Assembly: GCF_014236655.1 (NCBI RefSeq)
Contig: NZ_JACMYG010000026.1
Location: forward strand, 1-64,000
Origin: Pseudomonas kielensis
GTDB taxonomy: Bacteria > Pseudomonadota > Gammaproteobacteria > Pseudomonadales > Pseudomonadaceae
Direction: 5' to 3'
Length of the DNA stretch: 64,000 nt
The notes below the pieces were generated by a model. The model was not told the origin of the DNA, searched no databases, and was given only the letters and a program-made list of their open reading frames with translations. Shown here in pieces: positions 60,955-64,000 of this stretch. The position numbers and the translations under genes were made by a program. Each line of letters starts with the position of its first letter. Position 1 is the first letter of the stretch.

Positions 60955-62145
60955 TCAATGATTACGATTGGCTAGCCGCGCGACCCATGGATTGGCAGTC
61001 AGGCCGTGCAGCAGCACACTGAGTAAAACGGTACAGACCGCCGTCGCCACCAAGGTGCGACTTTCCTGTAGAGGGGAGGCCAATATCATGACGGCGAAGA
61101 CAATGCTGGCCAGGCCTCGTGGGCCGAACCAACCGATGAAGAGGCGGGTTTCGAAATCGAAGCGTGTTCCCACCAGGCTGATCAGCACGGGCAGGATGCG
61201 AATCACGGTCAAGCTGAGCACCGAGTAAAGCCAGATGTTCAGGGTGAGACTGCTCCAGGCCCAAGGGATCACCAGTGCGCCAAATACGACCCAAGTGATG
61301 ACCGATAGCAGGCTGGCGAACTCTTCGCTGGCCTTGAGCATCTGGTGCTTTTGCTCGGTAAACAGAAAGCTGGCGAGCAACCCACCGACGAACGCGGCGA
61401 TAAACCCGCTGCCACCCAGTGTCTGCGCGGTGGCAAAGCACAGAATGGCGAGCCCGGGCAGGGTCAACTGTGACCACATGGGCGTTTGCCATTGGTGTTT
61501 TGCGGAGTAGCGCTGCAACCGCCAGGCGATGAGCGTCAGGCTGACACCGATCAATGCACCGATGCCCAGCTCCTCGATGACTAACTCGAACGCCAGTGAG
61601 AGGGGGGACTGTGTCTGTTGTTCAACCAGCAATGCCAAAAACACAAGCAACACGGGGACGCAGATTCCGTCATTCAACCCGCTCTCAACGTTTAGCCCTT
61701 CACGCACGGACGCGGGAACCTGGGGGTTGCTCACCACCGCCTTGCCGAGCGCCGCATCGGTGGGCGCCAGAAGGGTCGCCAGTATTGCTATTTCCAACGG
61801 TGGAACCTGTGGGAACAGCCATATGCCGACGAGCCAACCCGCTGCGATGGTCAGGGGCAGCCCCACCATCAGCAAGCGCAACGGAAGTCCTTCATTGGCC
61901 CGCAGGACCTTCAGGTCGGCGTTGGCCGCATCGCTGAACAGAACAATCGCCAGTGTCAGCTCCGCCAGGAACTTGAGGCCATACCTGTCAATCTGGAGTT
62001 GCATAATGCCCAGAACGGCCGGGCCGAGAATCAGACCGGCCAGCATGAACATTAGCGGGCCATTGAGCAGACTGGACTCCAAGCGCCCCGCAAAGATGCT
62101 GTAGGTCAGGAGGAAGGCGGCAAGCAGCGCTAAGTTCTGATACAT
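60955..62145 (-). CDS. CPA1-family cation:proton antiporter
   Basis: The 396-residue membrane protein has about 12 helices and the conserved ND region (NVESGLNDGICVPVLL), in which the Asp is the cation-binding residue of Na+/H+ antiporters. The N-terminal GPLMFMLAGLILGP is also family-typical. It likely exchanges Na+ or K+ for H+. Single gene. Confidence 0.9.
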   Translation of the reverse strand: MYQNLALLAAFLLTYSIFAGRLESSLLNGPLMFMLAGLILGPAVLGIMQLQIDRYGLKFLAELTLAIVLFSDAANADLKVLRANEGLPLRLLMVGLPLTIAAGWLVGIWLFPQVPPLEIAILATLLAPTDAALGKAVVSNPQVPASVREGLNVESGLNDGICVPVLLVFLALLVEQQTQSPLSLAFELVIEELGIGALIGVSLTLIAWRLQRYSAKHQWQTPMWSQLTLPGLAILCFATAQTLGGSGFIAAFVGGLLASFLFTEQKHQMLKASEEFASLLSVITWVVFGALVIPWAWSSLTLNIWLYSVLSLTVIRILPVLISLVGTRFDFETRLFIGWFGPRGLASIVFAVMILASPLQESRTLVATAVCTVLLSVLLHGLTANPWVARLANRNH

Positions 62146-62424
62146 CGATGACCCGCCTGTTCAGGATGGGCAGCTGGAGCACGCAGCCTCTAGGTCAATA
62201 ACCTGCCGGCACGGGCTTCAGGCATGGAACACGACGTCTTCTAAAGAGGGGTGTGCTAAGCATAGGTGGTGCAACTTTGGATGCGCACCTCATTCAGCTG
62301 TTGACCGCAAGAACAGACGAACGGAAAAGCCCGCCGGCCTGCAGCGGCGTGGATTGATATCGGTAGATAACCTGGGATTTTGTTTTGGACCAGGATTGCT
62401 TGCTGGGGAGGGGAGACCGACTTT
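62146..62424. other. Promoter-side gap of the antiporter gene
   Basis: 279 bases without a credible gene. The stretch must hold the minus-strand antiporter promoter. No operator or structured RNA is visible. Confidence 0.3.
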
Positions 62425-62577
62425 GATCGATTCTGTTGAAAAGGTCGGTCTGGTTTGCGTATCAGAAAAGTAGGTGTTGGAGATTGACGTTTTTATGGTT
62501 TGGAGAGGCTTCCGGAGTCGGATTTCAGGTGGGGGCGTGTAAAGCAGGCGTTCCGACTGTTTTTAATAGAATCGGCC
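62425..62577. mobile_element. Diverged copy of the MITE-like element
   Basis: The left end gatcgattctgttgaaaagg and right end ccgactgtttttaatag plus aatcggcc are imperfect inverted repeats matching the perfect ones at 35061-35246. The interior (agtaggtgttggagattgac) aligns with the interior of the other copy (agtatgcgcttgagattgaa). The element is about 30 bases shorter and clearly older or more degraded. Confidence 0.7.
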
Positions 62578-62611
62578 GTTTTCTGCTTGTCGCGAGAGGT
62601 AGAAAACGGCC
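62574..62611. repeat. Dispersed palindromic repeat, copy C (perfect stem)
   Basis: ggccgttttct and agaaaacggcc form a perfect 11-bp stem around a gcttgtcgcgagaggt loop. It overlaps the right end of the MITE copy by four bases (GGCC). It has the same layout as the copies at 28545-28583 and 33989-34027. Confidence 0.7.
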
Positions 62612-62681
62612 AGGAGCAGACATTCGATGTGTCTGAGAAATCAGGAGCGATTCACAAGACGGCATGTGAAACGAGGCTGTC

Positions 62682-63083
62682 TCAGTTCGAGACCTGCTCA
62701 AGGAAGATCAGTTGCAAAGGCTCCTTGAGCAAACTATCGGCGGTTGCCGCAAATTGCTTGAAGTACGGCGTTGCAAAATGCACATCGAGGGCCGCCTGGT
62801 CCTTGAACGCTTCGCGCATGTAGAAAGTGCCGGGTTCATCGCGCAGCTCAAACAGCACATAGTCAAGATTACCGGGCTCGGTGCGCGTTGGTTCAACCAA
62901 CGCCAACAAGCCTTGCTTGAGCGCCTGCTGTTTGCCTGGCTTGGCCTTGAGTACGGCGATGGATATCAATGATTTTTGCATAGCGGTAGTTCCGTCAGAA
63001 GAAAGGGTTGGGTGTTGGCTGCCGCATCCGCCGATCAACAACACCAGTAACGATAAGCCCATCGATCTGATTAAGGTGTTCAT
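62682..63083 (-). CDS. Lipoprotein with antibiotic-biosynthesis-monooxygenase (ABM) domain
   Basis: The 133-residue protein starts with a lipoprotein signal (GLSLLVLLIGGC, lipobox Cys about 20). After a short linker (residues 21-36) it has an ABM domain: LISIAVLKAKPGKQQALKQGLLALVEPTRTEPGNLDYVLFELRDEP and FYMREAFKDQAALDVHFATPYF. ABM proteins are usually cytosolic quinol monooxygenases or heme-degrading enzymes, so membrane anchoring is unusual. Met36 could be an internal start giving the cytosolic form. The stop of the downstream gene overlaps its ATG by 4 bases (ATGA). Confidence 0.82.
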   Translation of the reverse strand: MNTLIRSMGLSLLVLLIGGCGSQHPTLSSDGTTAMQKSLISIAVLKAKPGKQQALKQGLLALVEPTRTEPGNLDYVLFELRDEPGTFYMREAFKDQAALDVHFATPYFKQFAATADSLLKEPLQLIFLEQVSN

Positions 63084-64000
63084 GCAAAGCCCTCTAGAAC
63101 AATCTTGCCCCGCGCTTTGTTGCTTTCGACCAGCGCGTGGGCGCGGCGCATATTGGCGGCATTTATGACCCCAAAATGCTCACCCAGTGTGGTCTGCAAA
63201 ATGCCTTGGTCGATCAGTTGGGCAATGCGATTGAGCAGGTGATGCTGGTTGATCATGTCCGGGGTTTCGAACAGTGAGCGGGTGAACATCAGTTCCCAAT
63301 GCAGGGATAAAGACTTGAGCTTGAGTGGCATCACATCCAGGCTGCTTGGATCATCAATCACCCCCAGGCGACCCTGAGGGCGCAACACTTCGATCAACTG
63401 CGCCAGGTGCTCCTCGGTGTGCGTCAGGCTGGCCACATAACTGACCTCGCCAATCCCCAGAACCTGCAATTGGGCCAGCATCGGCTGGCGATGGTCGATC
63501 ACATGGTCGGCGCCCATGCGCTTGACCCAGTCAGCGGTTTCCGGGCGCGAAGCGGTACCAATCACGGTCATGCCGGTCAGCTCGTGAGCCAGTTGTACCA
63601 GCATCGACCCCACACCGCCGGCAGCACCGACTACCAGCAATACATCGCCATCGCTGCCGCCTTCGCTGACGCCTAGACGATCAAACAACAATTCCCAGGC
63701 TGTAATCGATGTCAGCGGTAAGGCAGCAGCGTGGGCAGCGCTCAATGACTGCGGCCGGTGCCCGACAATGCGCTCATCCACTACCTGCAGTTCACTGTAA
63801 CTGCCTGCCCGGGTCAGCGAGCCGGCGTAGTAGACCTTGTCGCCAGGCTTGAACAAACTGACGTCGGCGCCCACTTCCCGCACGGTGCCGGCCGCGTCCC
63901 AGCCGAGTATTTTCGGTTCTTTGGCGAAGCTACCGGAACGGACTTTGGTGTCCACCGGGTTGACCGCAACCGCTTCCACTTCCACCAGTAAATCCCTAGG
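63080..64000 (-). CDS. Zinc-type alcohol dehydrogenase-like (quinone oxidoreductase) protein, cut by window edge
   Basis: The visible part covers about 306 residues, starting mid-domain (DLLVEVEAVAVNPVDTKVRSG, reading straight off the end of the window). It has the MDR features WDAAGTVREVGADV, GAAGGVGSMLVQLAHELTG (NADPH-binding glycine motif) and LTSITAWELLFDRL. It ends EGFA at 63082. It belongs to the zinc-less quinone oxidoreductase/ZADH group that reduces quinones or enones with NADPH. The N-terminal about 30 residues lie outside. It is coupled by ATGA with the ABM lipoprotein gene, suggesting linked quinone chemistry. Confidence 0.88.
   Translation of the reverse strand, partial: PRDLLVEVEAVAVNPVDTKVRSGSFAKEPKILGWDAAGTVREVGADVSLFKPGDKVYYAGSLTRAGSYSELQVVDERIVGHRPQSLSAAHAAALPLTSITAWELLFDRLGVSEGGSDGDVLLVVGAAGGVGSMLVQLAHELTGMTVIGTASRPETADWVKRMGADHVIDHRQPMLAQLQVLGIGEVSYVASLTHTEEHLAQLIEVLRPQGRLGVIDDPSSLDVMPLKLKSLSLHWELMFTRSLFETPDMINQHHLLNRIAQLIDQGILQTTLGEHFGVINAANMRRAHALVESNKARGKIVLEGFA

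Noticed and set aside
60755..60958. Minus-strand frame of 67 codons between SGNH and antiporter genes
   Set aside because: No homology, no convincing ribosome-binding site, and its codon use is unlike the neighbours.
62574..62611. Hairpin considered as a terminator of the ABM/oxidoreductase operon
   Set aside because: It lies about 70 bases past the ABM stop and could stop transcription, but two similar copies elsewhere sit away from gene ends, so a dispersed repeat is the better call.

Overview
The window looks like chromosomal DNA of a fluorescent-group Pseudomonas. GC is high throughout, the REP hairpins are of the type usual in that genus, and the gene families fit: TorF-like and FadL-like outer-membrane proteins, a DUF3300/DUF2950 pair, RlhA, NspC with carboxynorspermidine synthase, DpkA, and A-rich AACAACAA leaders of the kind bound by Hfq/Crc. 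This assignment rests on gene content and style; no search was run. There is no phage, CRISPR array, rRNA or complete insertion sequence. One tRNA gene (Gln, TTG) is present.

Layout. 0.3-4.9 kb: periplasmic amidohydrolase, TorF-family porin, NCS1 permease and a small glycine-zipper protein on the plus strand; each of the first three is preceded by an AACAACAA motif. 5.3-11.0 kb (minus): glutamine-synthetase-like ligase, aldehyde dehydrogenase, iron alcohol dehydrogenase and an APC permease, resembling a gamma-glutamylation route for an amine or amino alcohol. 11.3-16.4 kb: tRNA-Gln, a RidA protein, rlhA, a ParD/ParE-type module whose toxin is frameshifted, and a DUF2252 protein. 16.4-24.7 kb: DUF3300-DUF2950 pair, then an HD-GYP response regulator and a 1460-residue hybrid histidine kinase.

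24.8-39.2 kb is a patchwork of singletons and debris: a nucleotidyltransferase, a fatty-acid desaturase remnant, two paralogous small lipoproteins about 12 kb apart, a FadL-like porin, a HAD phosphatase, an outer-membrane barrel divergent from an arylsulfatase, a LysE exporter, a diverged DapF paralog, a MITE-like element with perfect 24-bp inverted repeats, a TonB receptor, a broken GNAT gene, a VOC protein and a DUF2986 protein.

39.2-45.7 kb: a polar amino-acid ABC transporter with a DadA-like oxidase and an RpiR regulator, divergent from dpkA. Together these suggest uptake and oxidation of a D-amino acid such as D-lysine, with DpkA reducing the cyclic imine. 45.9-48.3 kb: nspC and carboxynorspermidine synthase. 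48.5-58.6 kb: a LysR regulator, then a tight six-gene operon (Rieske oxygenase, aldehyde dehydrogenase, rubredoxin-flavoprotein reductase fusion, OrdL/PuuB-like oxidase, EutQ-like cupin, MFS transporter) followed by a BCCT transporter. This is the best candidate in the window for an undescribed catabolic pathway, probably for a quaternary amine. 58.6-64 kb (minus): Ada-type metal-binding domain with an AlkA-like glycosylase, NTF2-like and SGNH proteins, a CPA1 antiporter, a second diverged MITE copy with a palindromic repeat, an ABM-domain lipoprotein, and a zinc-type oxidoreductase cut by the window end.
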